64,000 nt of DNA from Streptomyces sp. NBC_00376 (GCF_036077095.1 NZ_CP107960.1:6572001-6636000), one strand, 5' to 3'; shown: positions 1-7,572, numbered from the stretch's first letter. The notes: generated from the letters alone by a model not told the origin. Translations and numbers: made by a program.

Positions 1-1
1 C

Positions 2-478
2 AACGCGGACGCCGAGCTCCAGGCATCGAAGAAGCTCGCGGAAGCGGCGGGGGAGATGTCCGCCCAGCCGGCCGCGCTCCAGCTGCGACTGTTGCAGACA
101 GTGGTGGCGGTCGCGGCGGAGAAGAACTCCACACTGGTGCTGCCGTTCCCGGTGGAGCTGCTCCGCTTCCTGGAGCGGGCACAGCAGCCCGGACAGCAGC
201 AACAGCCGGCGCTCGGACAGCAGCAGCTTGCGCCCGCGCAGCAGCCGGCGCCGCCCCCGCAGAGCGCCGCCGCCAAGCCGCAGCGGCAGCCGCAGCCGCA
301 GCGCCATGCACAGGCGCCCCGCCCCGCCCCGCCGCAGCGCCCCGCCCAGGCCCAGCGCCCGGCCCAGCCGCGATCGCCGCAGCCGTCGGCCGCGGCGCCC
401 GCGCCCATGCCCGCGCCACCGCCCCCGGCCGCTGTTCCCGCCCGGCCCTCGCGTCCGAAGCCGCTGGCCAAGCACTGA
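2..478 (+). CDS. SPFH/band 7 (slipin-like) membrane protein, C-terminal fragment
   Basis: The reading frame is open from the first base of the window, so only the last 158 residues are present. The early part (ASKKLAEAAGEM, then LQLRLLQTVVAVAAEKNSTLVLPFPVELL) has the pattern of the end of a stomatin/slipin SPFH domain: a heptad-like helix followed by the short strand that closes the domain. Such proteins form oligomeric scaffolds on the inner membrane face. The final 80 or so residues are a low-complexity Gln/Pro/Ala tail ending in a basic KPLAKH, longer than in many slipins. The family call is by resemblance. The N-terminal membrane anchor lies outside the window. Confidence 0.7.
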   Translation, partial: NADAELQASKKLAEAAGEMSAQPAALQLRLLQTVVAVAAEKNSTLVLPFPVELLRFLERAQQPGQQQQPALGQQQLAPAQQPAPPPQSAAAKPQRQPQPQRHAQAPRPAPPQRPAQAQRPAQPRSPQPSAAAPAPMPAPPPPAAVPARPSRPKPLAKH

Positions 479-485
479 GGACCGG

Positions 486-508
486 TTGTCAGACCCCCCG
501 CCTAGACT
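486..508 (+). promoter_or_regulatory. RecA-independent DNA-damage (PafBC-type) promoter of the helicase gene
   Basis: TTGTCAGAC (486-494), eight bases, then TAGACT (503-508). This matches the actinobacterial damage-promoter consensus TTGTCRGTG-N8-TANNNT except for AC in place of TG at the end of the first box. Spacing is identical to the promoters of ogt, uvrB and uvrC in this window. The expected transcription start is near 514. Confidence 0.55.
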
Positions 509-518
509 CGCAGGAGTC

Positions 519-572
519 ATGAGGATCAAGGCGATCAAGAGGATCGGCGCGGGAGGGGAGGGGGACCGATGA
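519..572 (+). CDS. possible 17-residue upstream ORF coupled to the helicase
   Basis: An ATG lies about 5 bases after the predicted transcription start and opens a short frame reading MRIKAIKRIGAGGEGDR. Its stop overlaps the helicase ATG as ATGA (569-572). AGGAG sits only 2 bases upstream of this ATG, so leaderless initiation is more likely than Shine-Dalgarno initiation. The peptide is basic at its N terminus and has no recognisable domain. It may be a translational coupler or simply chance. Confidence 0.3.
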   Translation: MRIKAIKRIGAGGEGDR

Positions 573-3508
573 CCACGGCACAACAGCAGCAGGACGCCTC
601 CGCCGTCCGTCTCCTGCGCTGTGCCGCCGTGTTCCTGCCCGCGCCGCTGCCGAGGGACGGGAGCGTCGCCTTCTGGGATCCCGCCGGCGGCCCCCTCCCG
701 GAGCCGGGCGGCCTCTGCGCACACCCCGTGGACCCGGGGAGTCCGGCACCCGGTGCGCGCACGGCGGAGATCACCGTCGTCCGCAGGCACGGGCAGGGCG
801 ACGGCGTCCGCCGGCACACGGTGCCCGCGGTGCTGTTGCCCGTCGCCGATGCGCTGCCGCTGCTGATGCGGGCCCGGTACCAGGAGTCCGCCCACCCCGC
901 CACGCGCTGCTGGGGCGCCGCCGCGCTCCAGGCGCTCAACCTCGCGGCGCGCGGCAGACTGCTCCCCGGTCTGACGGGCGACGACCACGACGCCTGGCGG
1001 GCCGGGCCGCGCGACGCCGAGGACATGGCCCATCTCCGGGCGATCGCCGCCGCCATGCCTGCCGAGGGCCACGCGGTACCGCTGCCGGATCTCACCCCGC
1101 TCCGGCTCCCCGACCCCCGGTGGCTGCTCGGATCCTTCCTCGACGCGGTCGCCGACACCCTGCCCCGTACGCCCGCGGCGGCGTACGCGATGGGCGCGCC
1201 CTTCGCGGCCCGCGAGGCCCAGCACCTGCCCGGAGCCCGCGACTGGGCGGTCGAGGTCGCGTCCGGGCTCGACGCGGGTGTACGGGTGTCGCTGCGCCTG
1301 GACCTGTCGGCGTACGAGCTCTTCGACACGGCCGATACGTACGACACCTCCGACGCCACCGGTCCCCACGGGGCCGACGCCTCCGGCCCCGGCGCCGCGC
1401 GGCACGCCGCCGCGGCCGTCACCCAGGTGCACAGCCTCGCCGACCCGACCTACGTCACCGACGCCGCCGCACTGTGGAACGGCGGGGCGGGCGAGCCGTT
1501 CGGCCCGCGCGCCAGGATCGACGCCGTCCTCGCCCTGCGCCGGGCCGCCCGCGTCTGGACGCCGCTGGAGAGACTGCTCGACCAGCCGGTGCCCGATGTG
1601 CTCGCCCTCGCGGAGGACGAGCTGTACGAGCTGCTCGGCGATGCCGGATCCCGGCTGGCGGCGGCCGGGGTGAGCGTCCACTGGCCCAGGGAGCTGGCCC
1701 GTTCGCTCACCGCCTCCGCCGTCGTGCGGCCCGCGCCCGGCTCGGCCACCGACGGCACCTCGTTCTTCGACGCCGAGCAGCTCTTCGCCTTCAACTGGCA
1801 GTTGTCGCTGGGCGACGATCGGCTCACCGAGGCGGAGATGGACATCCTCGCGGAGGCCCACCGCCCGGTGGTGCGCCTGCGGGACCAATGGGTCGTCGTC
1901 GACCCCGCGCTCGTACGCAAGGCACGCAAGCGGGAGCTCGGCCTGCTCGATCCGGTCGACGCCCTCGCCGTCGCCCTGACCGGCACCGCCGAGGTGGACG
2001 GCGAACAGGTCGAAGCAGTGCCCGTAGGAGCGCTGTCCGCGCTCCGCGAGCGCATCACCGCCGACCACACCACCATCGCCCCGCCGCCCGGCCTCGACGC
2101 CACCCTCCGCGACTACCAGCTGCGCGGCCTGGCCTGGCTGGACCGGATGACCTCGCTCGGCCTCGGCGGCTGCCTCGCCGACGACATGGGCCTGGGCAAG
2201 ACGATCACGCTCATCGCCCTCCATCTGCACCGCGCCCGCTCCGAGCCCACCCTCGTGATCTGCCCCGCCTCCCTGCTGGGCAACTGGCACCGGGAGATCG
2301 GCCGCTTCGCTCCCGGTGTCCCCGTGCGCCGCTTCCACGGCACCGACCGCACCCTGGCCGGGGCCGGCGGCGGTTTCGTCCTCACCACGTACGGCACGAT
2401 GCGTTCCAGTGCCGCGCAACTGGCCGGCCACAGCTGGGGCCTGATCGTCGCCGACGAGGCCCAGCATGTGAAGAACCCCCAGTCCTCCACGGCGAAGGCG
2501 CTGCGCACCATCCCGGCCCCGGCCCGGGTCGCCCTCACCGGTACCCCGGTGGAGAACAACCTCTCCGAGCTGTGGGCCCTGCTCGACTGGACCACCCCAG
2601 GGCTGCTCGGCCCCCTCAAGGCGTTCCGGGCCCGGCACGCCCGCATCGTCGAGAACACCGGCACGGCCGCCGGGCTCGCCAACGACGAAGCGGTCGAACG
2701 GCTCTCCCGCCTGGTCCGGCCCTTCCTCCTGCGCCGCAAGAAGTCCGACCCGGGCATCGCCCCCGAGCTGCCGCCCAAGACGGAGACCGACCACCCCGTC
2801 TTCCTCACCCGCGAGCAGGTCACGCTCTACGAGGCGGCGGTCCGCGAGACGATGGCGTTCATCGAGGCATCGGAAGGCATCGCCCGGCGCGGCCTGATCA
2901 TGAAGCTGCTGGCCTCGCTCAAGCAGATCTGCAACCACCCCGCGCAGTATCTGAAGGAGGAACCGACCCGCCTCGTCGGCCGTTCCGGAAAGCTCGCCCT
3001 GCTCGACGAACTCCTCGACACGATCCTCGCCGAGGACGGCTCGGTCCTGATCTTCACCCAGTACGTGACCATGGCCAGGCTCCTCTCCGCCCACCTCGCC
3101 TCGCGCGGCGTCCCCTCCCAGCTCCTGCACGGCGGCACACCGGTCGCCGAACGGGAACGGATGGTGGACCGCTTCCAGTCCGGCGAGGTCCCGGTCTTCC
3201 TGCTCTCCCTCAAGGCGGCGGGCACCGGACTGAACCTCACCAGGGCCGCCCACGTCATCCACTACGACCGCTGGTGGAACCCGGCCGTCGAGGAACAGGC
3301 CACGGACCGGGCGTACCGCATCGGCCAGACACAGCCCGTGCAGGTGCACCGGCTGATCGCGGAAGGCACCGTCGAGGACCGGATCGGTGAGCTGCTGGAG
3401 GCCAAGCGGGCGCTGGCCGACACCGTCCTCGGGACCGGCGAGGCCGCGCTGACCGAGCTCAGCGACCGCGACCTGGCCGATCTAGTCTCGCTCCGGAGGC
3501 CGGCATGA
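569..3508 (+). CDS. SNF2/HepA-family DEAD-like helicase
   Basis: This 979-residue protein has the order typical of bacterial SNF2 helicases. A long N-terminal region contains the SNF2-associated domain. The ATPase starts near residue 508 (LRDYQLRGLAWL), with Walker A DDMGLGKT near 537 and DEAQ near 629. The C-terminal helicase lobe starts near 806 and carries the arginine-finger-type block RAYRIGQT near 910. It is expected to translocate on duplex DNA and remodel protein-DNA complexes. The start has a strong purine-rich ribosome site (GGAGGGGAGGGGG). It overlaps the next gene by 4 bases (ATGA), which implies coupled translation with the SWIM protein. The upstream damage-type promoter suggests a repair role. 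Substrate is unknown. Confidence 0.92.
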   Translation: MTTAQQQQDASAVRLLRCAAVFLPAPLPRDGSVAFWDPAGGPLPEPGGLCAHPVDPGSPAPGARTAEITVVRRHGQGDGVRRHTVPAVLLPVADALPLLMRARYQESAHPATRCWGAAALQALNLAARGRLLPGLTGDDHDAWRAGPRDAEDMAHLRAIAAAMPAEGHAVPLPDLTPLRLPDPRWLLGSFLDAVADTLPRTPAAAYAMGAPFAAREAQHLPGARDWAVEVASGLDAGVRVSLRLDLSAYELFDTADTYDTSDATGPHGADASGPGAARHAAAAVTQVHSLADPTYVTDAAALWNGGAGEPFGPRARIDAVLALRRAARVWTPLERLLDQPVPDVLALAEDELYELLGDAGSRLAAAGVSVHWPRELARSLTASAVVRPAPGSATDGTSFFDAEQLFAFNWQLSLGDDRLTEAEMDILAEAHRPVVRLRDQWVVVDPALVRKARKRELGLLDPVDALAVALTGTAEVDGEQVEAVPVGALSALRERITADHTTIAPPPGLDATLRDYQLRGLAWLDRMTSLGLGGCLADDMGLGKTITLIALHLHRARSEPTLVICPASLLGNWHREIGRFAPGVPVRRFHGTDRTLAGAGGGFVLTTYGTMRSSAAQLAGHSWGLIVADEAQHVKNPQSSTAKALRTIPAPARVALTGTPVENNLSELWALLDWTTPGLLGPLKAFRARHARIVENTGTAAGLANDEAVERLSRLVRPFLLRRKKSDPGIAPELPPKTETDHPVFLTREQVTLYEAAVRETMAFIEASEGIARRGLIMKLLASLKQICNHPAQYLKEEPTRLVGRSGKLALLDELLDTILAEDGSVLIFTQYVTMARLLSAHLASRGVPSQLLHGGTPVAERERMVDRFQSGEVPVFLLSLKAAGTGLNLTRAAHVIHYDRWWNPAVEEQATDRAYRIGQTQPVQVHRLIAEGTVEDRIGELLEAKRALADTVLGTGEAALTELSDRDLADLVSLRRPA

Positions 3509-4809
3509 GCCCCCGCCCGCACACCGGCCACGACCCCCGTCCCGTCGCACGCCCGCGCCCCGGCCCCGACGACCTGCGGCGCACCTTCGAGGCCGTACCG
3601 CCCCGCACGGGGGACGGCGACGAACCCTTCGCGGACAGCTGGTGGGGCCGTGCCTGGGTGGCCGCCCTGGAATCCCTCTCGATGGACGAGGCCCGGCTCT
3701 CCCGCGGCCGCACGTACGCCGACAGCGGCAAGGTCGCCGCGATCACCGTCACCCCCGGCCGGGTCGTCGCCTACGTCCACGGCAGCCGGCCCCGCCCCTA
3801 CCGCTGCGAACTGCGGCTGCGGACCCTCGCCGAGCCCGACTGGGACACCTTCCTCGACGCGGTCGCGGCCCGGCCCGGCCACCTTGCCGCGCTGCTCACC
3901 AAGGAGATGCCGCACTCGCTGGCCGACACGGCGGCCGAGGCCGGCATAGCACTGCTGCCCGCCGCGGGGGACCTCGACCCCGGCTGCTCCTGCCCCGACC
4001 ACGGCTGGCCCTGCAAGCACGTGGCCGCGCTCTGCTACCAGATGGCGCGACTCCTGGACACCGACCCGTTCGTTCTCCTGCTGCTGCGCGGCCGGGGCGA
4101 ACGGGAACTCCTCGAAGAGCTGGGCCGCCGCAACGCCGCCCACTCCGCGCGGGAACGCCCCTCGGCCCCCGCCACCCCCTCCGTGCCGGCCCGCGAGGCC
4201 CTCGCCGACCGCTATCTCCCGCCGCTCCCCGCCCCGCTCCCGGTGCTGCCGCACCCCGCGCAGCCGCCCTCGTACCCGAGCCTGCCCGGCGCGCGGGACC
4301 CGCTGGCCCTCGACCACCTCGCCACGGACGCGGCGGCCCGCGCGCACGCGCTCCTCACCACCGGCCGCGACCCGCTCGCCGGACTCACCCCCTGGCAGGA
4401 CGCGGTAAGGCTGGCAGCGTCCCGTCCCACCGCCGGGCTCACCGCCACCACCCGCGCCCTCTACCGCGAGCTGGCATACGCCACCGGCCGCACCACCACC
4501 GACCTGGCCCGTGCCGTCGCGGCCTGGCGCCAGGGCGGTGCCGGAGGGCTGGCCGTCCTCGAAACCCCCTGGGACCCCCCGGCCGGCCCCTTCGACCGGG
4601 CCCGTCCCGCGCTCGCGGCTGCCGGTTTCCCCCGCTTCCAGCCCCGGCGCAACCACCTCACCCATCCCGGTGGCACGCTCCAGCTCCGCTTCGGCCACGA
4701 CGGCCGCTGGTACGGCTACGAATCCGAGCCGGGCGAGGACGACTGGTGGCCCCGCGCCACTCCGGACACCGATCCGGTGAGCGCGCTCATGGAGCTCAGC
4801 GGGGGTTGA
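3505..4809 (+). CDS. SWIM zinc-finger domain protein
   Basis: The 434-residue product contains a SWIM finger CSCPDHGWPCKH near residues 159-170 (C-x-C-x6-C-x-H), a zinc-binding motif often found next to SNF2 ATPases. The N-terminal block with ADSWWGRAWVAALE is characteristic of the bacterial SWIM family. The rest is Pro/Ala-rich and has no catalytic motif I recognise. The start overlaps the helicase stop as ATGA, so the two are probably co-translated and act together. It is plausibly a DNA- or protein-binding partner that targets the helicase. No transfer signs; codon use matches its neighbours. Confidence 0.88.
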   Translation: MSPRPHTGHDPRPVARPRPGPDDLRRTFEAVPPRTGDGDEPFADSWWGRAWVAALESLSMDEARLSRGRTYADSGKVAAITVTPGRVVAYVHGSRPRPYRCELRLRTLAEPDWDTFLDAVAARPGHLAALLTKEMPHSLADTAAEAGIALLPAAGDLDPGCSCPDHGWPCKHVAALCYQMARLLDTDPFVLLLLRGRGERELLEELGRRNAAHSARERPSAPATPSVPAREALADRYLPPLPAPLPVLPHPAQPPSYPSLPGARDPLALDHLATDAAARAHALLTTGRDPLAGLTPWQDAVRLAASRPTAGLTATTRALYRELAYATGRTTTDLARAVAAWRQGGAGGLAVLETPWDPPAGPFDRARPALAAAGFPRFQPRRNHLTHPGGTLQLRFGHDGRWYGYESEPGEDDWWPRATPDTDPVSALMELSGG

Positions 4810-4841
4810 ATCCGGCCGGTCGGGACCGCGGCAGCTCTGCC

Positions 4842-5153
4842 TCAGTAACTCTGCAGATAGACGAAGAGCCCGATCAGCAACACGGCGACGATCGGCAGCA
4901 TGATCAGCCTGGCTTTGCGGAACCCCTCGTTGTCCTGCTGGGACAGGCCCTGGTCGGCACCGTGCACCGATGCCAGATGCTCCCCGGCCATGTCGACGAT
5001 CTTCTTCATGGTCAGCAGCGACGGCGACCAGTCGCAGTGGGTGCAGACAAGGAAGTCGCGGTACGGGTCGTACCGGAAGTCCCGCTCGATGTTGACCGTG
5101 AACACCTGACCGTCCGGTGTCGTGGCCGTGAAGTGGCGTACTGGCGTGCCCAT
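4842..5153 (-). CDS. small tail-anchored protein with C2H2-like zinc site
   Basis: The start ATG at 5153 is chosen because GGGGGA precedes it at good spacing; the longer frame upstream reads GC-rich intergenic DNA. The product has 103 residues. Cys37 and Cys40 (CTHC), then His59 and His64, form a CX2C-X18-HX4H pattern that could bind one zinc ion. Residues 81-103 (ARLIMLPIVAVLLIGLFVYL) are a single hydrophobic helix ending the protein, so it would be C-tail anchored with the finger in the cytoplasm. I do not recognise a named family. It converges on the SWIM gene. Confidence 0.7.
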   Translation of the reverse strand: MGTPVRHFTATTPDGQVFTVNIERDFRYDPYRDFLVCTHCDWSPSLLTMKKIVDMAGEHLASVHGADQGLSQQDNEGFRKARLIMLPIVAVLLIGLFVYLQSY

Positions 5154-5193
5154 GTGGATCGTCCCCCGTTCGGCGCGTGTGTACGGTCCCGTA

Positions 5194-5222
5194 CCCGGCC
5201 GGGGCACAGTACCCCGGCCGGG
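5194..5222 (-). terminator. hairpin terminator downstream of the DUF3574 gene
   Basis: An 11-bp perfect stem CCCGGCCGGGG / CCCCGGCCGGG with a 7-base loop lies 14 bases past the stop of the minus-strand gene at 5236. There is no T-tract, as is usual in Streptomyces. Confidence 0.55.
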
Positions 5223-5235
5223 CCGCGCCCGGGGT

Positions 5236-5751
5236 TCAGAAGTCGGCGGTCGTGCGCTCTTGGAGCCGGGCCACCGAGTCCTGGGCGTACGCATTCTCGT
5301 AGGCGTCACGGATCCGCTCGATCTGGGCATCGCGCACGCGGGCCTCGGACGCGGGGTAGAGCAGGGTCAGTTCGTAGCTGCGCTCCCGTTCGATGATCCC
5401 GTTGGAGTCCCGCCACTGACCCCGGCCGTCCTGGATGGTCAGCCCGTTCGGGAAGCGCGGCGTGACCTCCTCGTCGATGAATGCCCGGAATTGGTGATCC
5501 GTGACATCCGAGCCGCCGTCGGGGCGTTCGGTGCCGAAGAAGAGCCGGGTCTCGATGTACGCACTCCCGTGCGTGGCAAGGGCCGGCGCCTCGGACCGCG
5601 AGGCCGCGGGGGCTTCGTCGCCGAGCGTGGCGGACGCGACGGGCGTGCCCACGGCCAGTACGGCCAGGGCGACGGCCGCCGTGGTCGGCGCGGCACGCTT
5701 CTTCGGGCCGGTACGGCCCTGGGCAATGGTGAAGCGGGGGGTGCGGGACAA
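5236..5751 (-). CDS. secreted DUF3574-type protein
   Basis: I place the start at TTG 5751, preceded by AAGGG. This gives 171 residues beginning LSRTPRFTIAQGRTGPKKRAA, a basic segment followed by the hydrophobic stretch VALAVLAVGTPVASA, a credible signal peptide. The mature part (YIETRLFFGTERPDGG, then FRAFIDEEVTPRFPNGLTI and LTLLYPAS) resembles the DUF3574 family, small exported proteins of unknown function. An in-frame ATG at 6087 would run backwards through tandem repeats and is rejected. The gene is divergent from the RidA gene, with a 17-bp tandem repeat between them. Confidence 0.65.
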   Translation of the reverse strand: MSRTPRFTIAQGRTGPKKRAAPTTAAVALAVLAVGTPVASATLGDEAPAASRSEAPALATHGSAYIETRLFFGTERPDGGSDVTDHQFRAFIDEEVTPRFPNGLTIQDGRGQWRDSNGIIERERSYELTLLYPASEARVRDAQIERIRDAYENAYAQDSVARLQERTTADF

Positions 5752-5789
5752 GGTGGGGCCCTTCGTTCGGCGCCTGGTGGAGGCGGTGA

Positions 5790-5857
5790 CGGGTGGTGTC
5801 CATATACGGGTGGCGTCCGTGTGCGGGTGGTGTCCGCACACGCGTGGTGTCCATATG
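5790..5857. repeat. four tandem copies of a 17-bp repeat
   Basis: Units run 5790-5806, 5807-5823, 5824-5840 and 5841-5857, with consensus CGGGTGGTGTCCATATA and up to six changes per copy. The core GGTGTCC is kept in three copies and GGCGTCC in one. The array lies in the 290-bp gap between two divergent genes, 39 bp from the minus-strand start. It may be an operator array; nothing else is evident in the gap. Confidence 0.85.
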
Positions 5858-6040
5858 GGCGATGCCGGGGAGAGCCCGCGGGCCGGGCGGCGCGAACACG
5901 CGGGCCTCACTGTGACAAGCGGCCGCCGCCGGACAGTGGCAAGGACATGGGCGCCCGGAGGGAACCACCCGCACGGGTCGGTCCGGCGCGCCGGTGAAAT
6001 CCCGCTGCGCCCCGAGGCGCCGACCGCCAGAATCACCCTC

Positions 6041-6448
6041 ATGACTGCCGAGATCAGCCGGATCAACCCGGTGCAACTGCACCCCACGCCCGGCTATCAC
6101 CACATCACCGTCGTGGAAGCGGGCCGGACCGCGTATCTGGCCGGGCAGTGCCCGCTCGACCCCTCCGGCACCCTGGTGGGTCCGGGCGACCTCGACACCC
6201 AGATCGACCAGGTAGCGGGCAACGCACGCGTCGCACTCCACGCCGTGGGGGCCGGACCGGCGCAGGTCGTCCGGTCGGTGATCTACGTGGTCAGCGACGA
6301 TGTCGCGGTCCTGGGGGCCGCCTGGCGCCGGCTCACCGGCTCGGTCATCGGGTCCGCGTTCAGTACCGCGAGCACGCTCCTCGGCGTCGCGGGGCTCGGC
6401 TTCTCCGGACAGCTCGTAGAGGTCGACCTCACCGTGGCGCTTCCCTGA
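6041..6448 (+). CDS. RidA/YjgF/YER057c/UK114 family protein
   Basis: The 135-residue protein has the RidA fold pattern: AYLAGQCPLDPSGTLVG, then TQIDQVAGNARVALHAVGAG and a C-terminal VEVDLTVAL. RidA proper deaminates reactive enamine/imine intermediates using an arginine in the PARSAVGV block. Here the equivalent block reads STASTLLGV, with Ser instead of Arg, so this is more likely one of the Rid subfamilies of uncertain activity. ATG at 6041 is preceded by CAGAAT and 7 bases, consistent with leaderless translation. No operon partner is obvious. Confidence 0.82.
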   Translation: MTAEISRINPVQLHPTPGYHHITVVEAGRTAYLAGQCPLDPSGTLVGPGDLDTQIDQVAGNARVALHAVGAGPAQVVRSVIYVVSDDVAVLGAAWRRLTGSVIGSAFSTASTLLGVAGLGFSGQLVEVDLTVALP

Positions 6449-6518
6449 ACCGGACCGAAGAGCGGGCCATGTGAAAAGTGTTTGGCCCGGGTTGGGCGGC
6501 GCTGCTAGCGTCCCCGAC

Positions 6519-7250
6519 GTGGCGAAACTCAATCAGATCATCGCAGTGGAGAAGGGCGTCAAGTCCAAGGCTCACCAGGACCTGACGGCGGCCCATCACG
6601 GCCTCCAGAAGACCGGCCTGCTGGCCGGGATCTCCCGGACGTACCAGCCGAAGGACGAGGAGGGCGAGCAGCTGCCGCCCGAGTCGACGCTGGTGCAGAT
6701 CAAGGCCGAGGACGTGCTGCGGGAGACCGCGGCGACCCTGACCCGGCTCTTCGATGTGACCGCCACGAAGGACTGGGCCAACTGCACGGCCCGCGCGGAC
6801 GTGAAGGTCGACGGGCGGGTGCTCGTGAGCGACGTGCCGGTCTCCTATCTGCTCTTCCTGGAGAAGCAGTTGACGGACCTCAACACCTTTGTCCGCAAGC
6901 TGCCGGTGCTCGACGCCGCGGAGGCCTGGACCCAGGACCCGTCGACGGACTCCTGGAAGACCGATCCGGTACGGACCCTCCGTACCAAGAAGGTGCCCCG
7001 CAACCACGTGAAGGCGGAGGCCACCGACAAGCACCCGGCGCAGGTCGAGGTGTACTACGAGGACGTCCCGATCGGGTACTGGACGACGGTGAAGTTCTCC
7101 GGCGCCCTTCCCGCGCGGCGCGTCAACGAGCTGCTGGACCGGGTGGAGAAGCTCCAGCAGGCCGTGAAGTACGCCCGCGAGGAAGCCAACGGCGCGGACG
7201 TCACCGACCAGCGGGTGGGTGATGCGGTATTCGGTTACCTCTTCGGGTGA
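6519..7250 (+). CDS. conserved Streptomyces protein of unknown function (DUF7873-like)
   Basis: GTG 6519 is chosen because TAGCGT lies exactly 7 bases upstream, giving a leaderless transcript; the frame upstream overlaps that promoter. The product has 243 residues, is charged (many Lys/Glu) and has no signal peptide or membrane segment. Its N terminus, VAKLNQIIAVEKGVKSKAH, and C terminus, VGDAVFGYLFG, look highly constrained. I recall this as a conserved actinobacterial family close to DUF7873, but the number is from memory. The gene is followed at once by the tRNA-like region, which raises the possibility of a shared function. No catalytic motif is visible. Confidence 0.75.
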   Translation: MAKLNQIIAVEKGVKSKAHQDLTAAHHGLQKTGLLAGISRTYQPKDEEGEQLPPESTLVQIKAEDVLRETAATLTRLFDVTATKDWANCTARADVKVDGRVLVSDVPVSYLLFLEKQLTDLNTFVRKLPVLDAAEAWTQDPSTDSWKTDPVRTLRTKKVPRNHVKAEATDKHPAQVEVYYEDVPIGYWTTVKFSGALPARRVNELLDRVEKLQQAVKYAREEANGADVTDQRVGDAVFGYLFG

Positions 7251-7263
7251 CCGACCATTGATT

Positions 7264-7289
7264 CCCCGGCCGACTCATTTCGGCCGGGG
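7264..7289 (+). terminator. 9-bp hairpin after the unknown-function gene
   Basis: CCCCGGCCG (7264-7272), 8-base loop, CGGCCGGGG (7281-7289). It lies 14 bases after the stop at 7250. Its 3' arm contains GCCGGGG, identical to the 5' acceptor strand of the first tRNA-like gene, so it could also compete for the acceptor strand at 7361-7367. Confidence 0.5.
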
Positions 7290-7331
7290 TGCGCCAGGAG
7301 CGCAAGCTGAAACTGAAGCTTGTCGTGACGA

Positions 7332-7428
7332 CGCGGTTCCAGTGGAGGTTCGAGTCCTCCCCCCGGCACTCCGTGCGCCCCGGCGCACGAACGGGCCGGG
7401 GTGGCCCAAATGGTAGAGGCAGACCGCG
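7332..7428 (+). ncRNA. circularly permuted tRNA-like gene 1 (3' half upstream of 5' half)
   Basis: The 3' half comes first: anticodon-stem strand CGGTT (7334-7338), 5-base variable region, T-arm GGAGG-TTCGAGT-CCTCC (7344-7360), acceptor strand CCCCGGC (7361-7367), discriminator A. A 26-base spacer follows, containing a 7-bp hairpin (7372-7389). Then comes the 5' half: acceptor GCCGGGG (7395-7401), TG, D-arm GCC-11-base loop with GG-GGC (7404-7420), A, and anticodon strand GACCG (7422-7426). All four stems pair, with one G-T pair, and every connector has canonical length. The D-arm is of the Leu kind. No CCA is encoded. I cannot define a normal seven-base anticodon loop with U33, so function as a tRNA is inference. 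Confidence 0.55.
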
Positions 7429-7502
7429 ATCAATCTCAGACTCTTGCTCCAGACTCAGCATTCGCCACCCATCGCCGAATCAAACGGGCCCGTGCCCATG
7501 GG

Positions 7503-7572
7503 CGTCGAGATGCCGGTTCGACTCCGGCCCGCGGAGCTTCGATCTGCGGTCGTCTAAAGGCAGGACGCGGCG
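7503..7572 (+). ncRNA. circularly permuted tRNA-like gene 2 (3' half upstream of 5' half)
   Basis: The 3' half: anticodon strand CGTCG (7503-7507), variable AGAT, T-arm GCCGG-TTCGACT-CCGGC (7512-7528), acceptor strand CCGCGGA (7529-7535), discriminator G. A 6-base spacer CTTCGA follows. The 5' half: acceptor TCTGCGG (7543-7549), TC, D-arm GTC-9-base loop with GG-GAC (7552-7566), G26, anticodon strand CGGCG (7568-7572). The acceptor pairs 7 of 7 (one G-T) and the anticodon stem 5 of 5 (one G-T). The D-arm resembles Gln/Glu tRNAs. As in gene 1, the junction falls in the anticodon loop and no standard loop can be read. Confidence 0.5.

Noticed and set aside
3262..4698. Long antisense frame opposite the SWIM gene.
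   Set aside because: Its composition is the Gly/Arg-rich mirror of a high-GC gene, as with the other long antisense frames here.
7283..7368. An ordinary linear tRNA from GCCGGGG (7283) to CCCCGGC-A (7368).
   Set aside because: The acceptor and T-arm fit, but the D-arm is poor, the anticodon loop has 8 bases without U33, and 11 bases are left between the variable hairpin and the T-stem. The 5' strand also lies in a perfect 9-bp hairpin. The permuted reading explains all connectors.
7395..7535. A linear tRNA from GCCGGGG (7395) to the second T-arm.
   Set aside because: The 3' acceptor there is CCGCGGA, which does not pair with GCCGGGG; it pairs instead with TCTGCGG at 7543.
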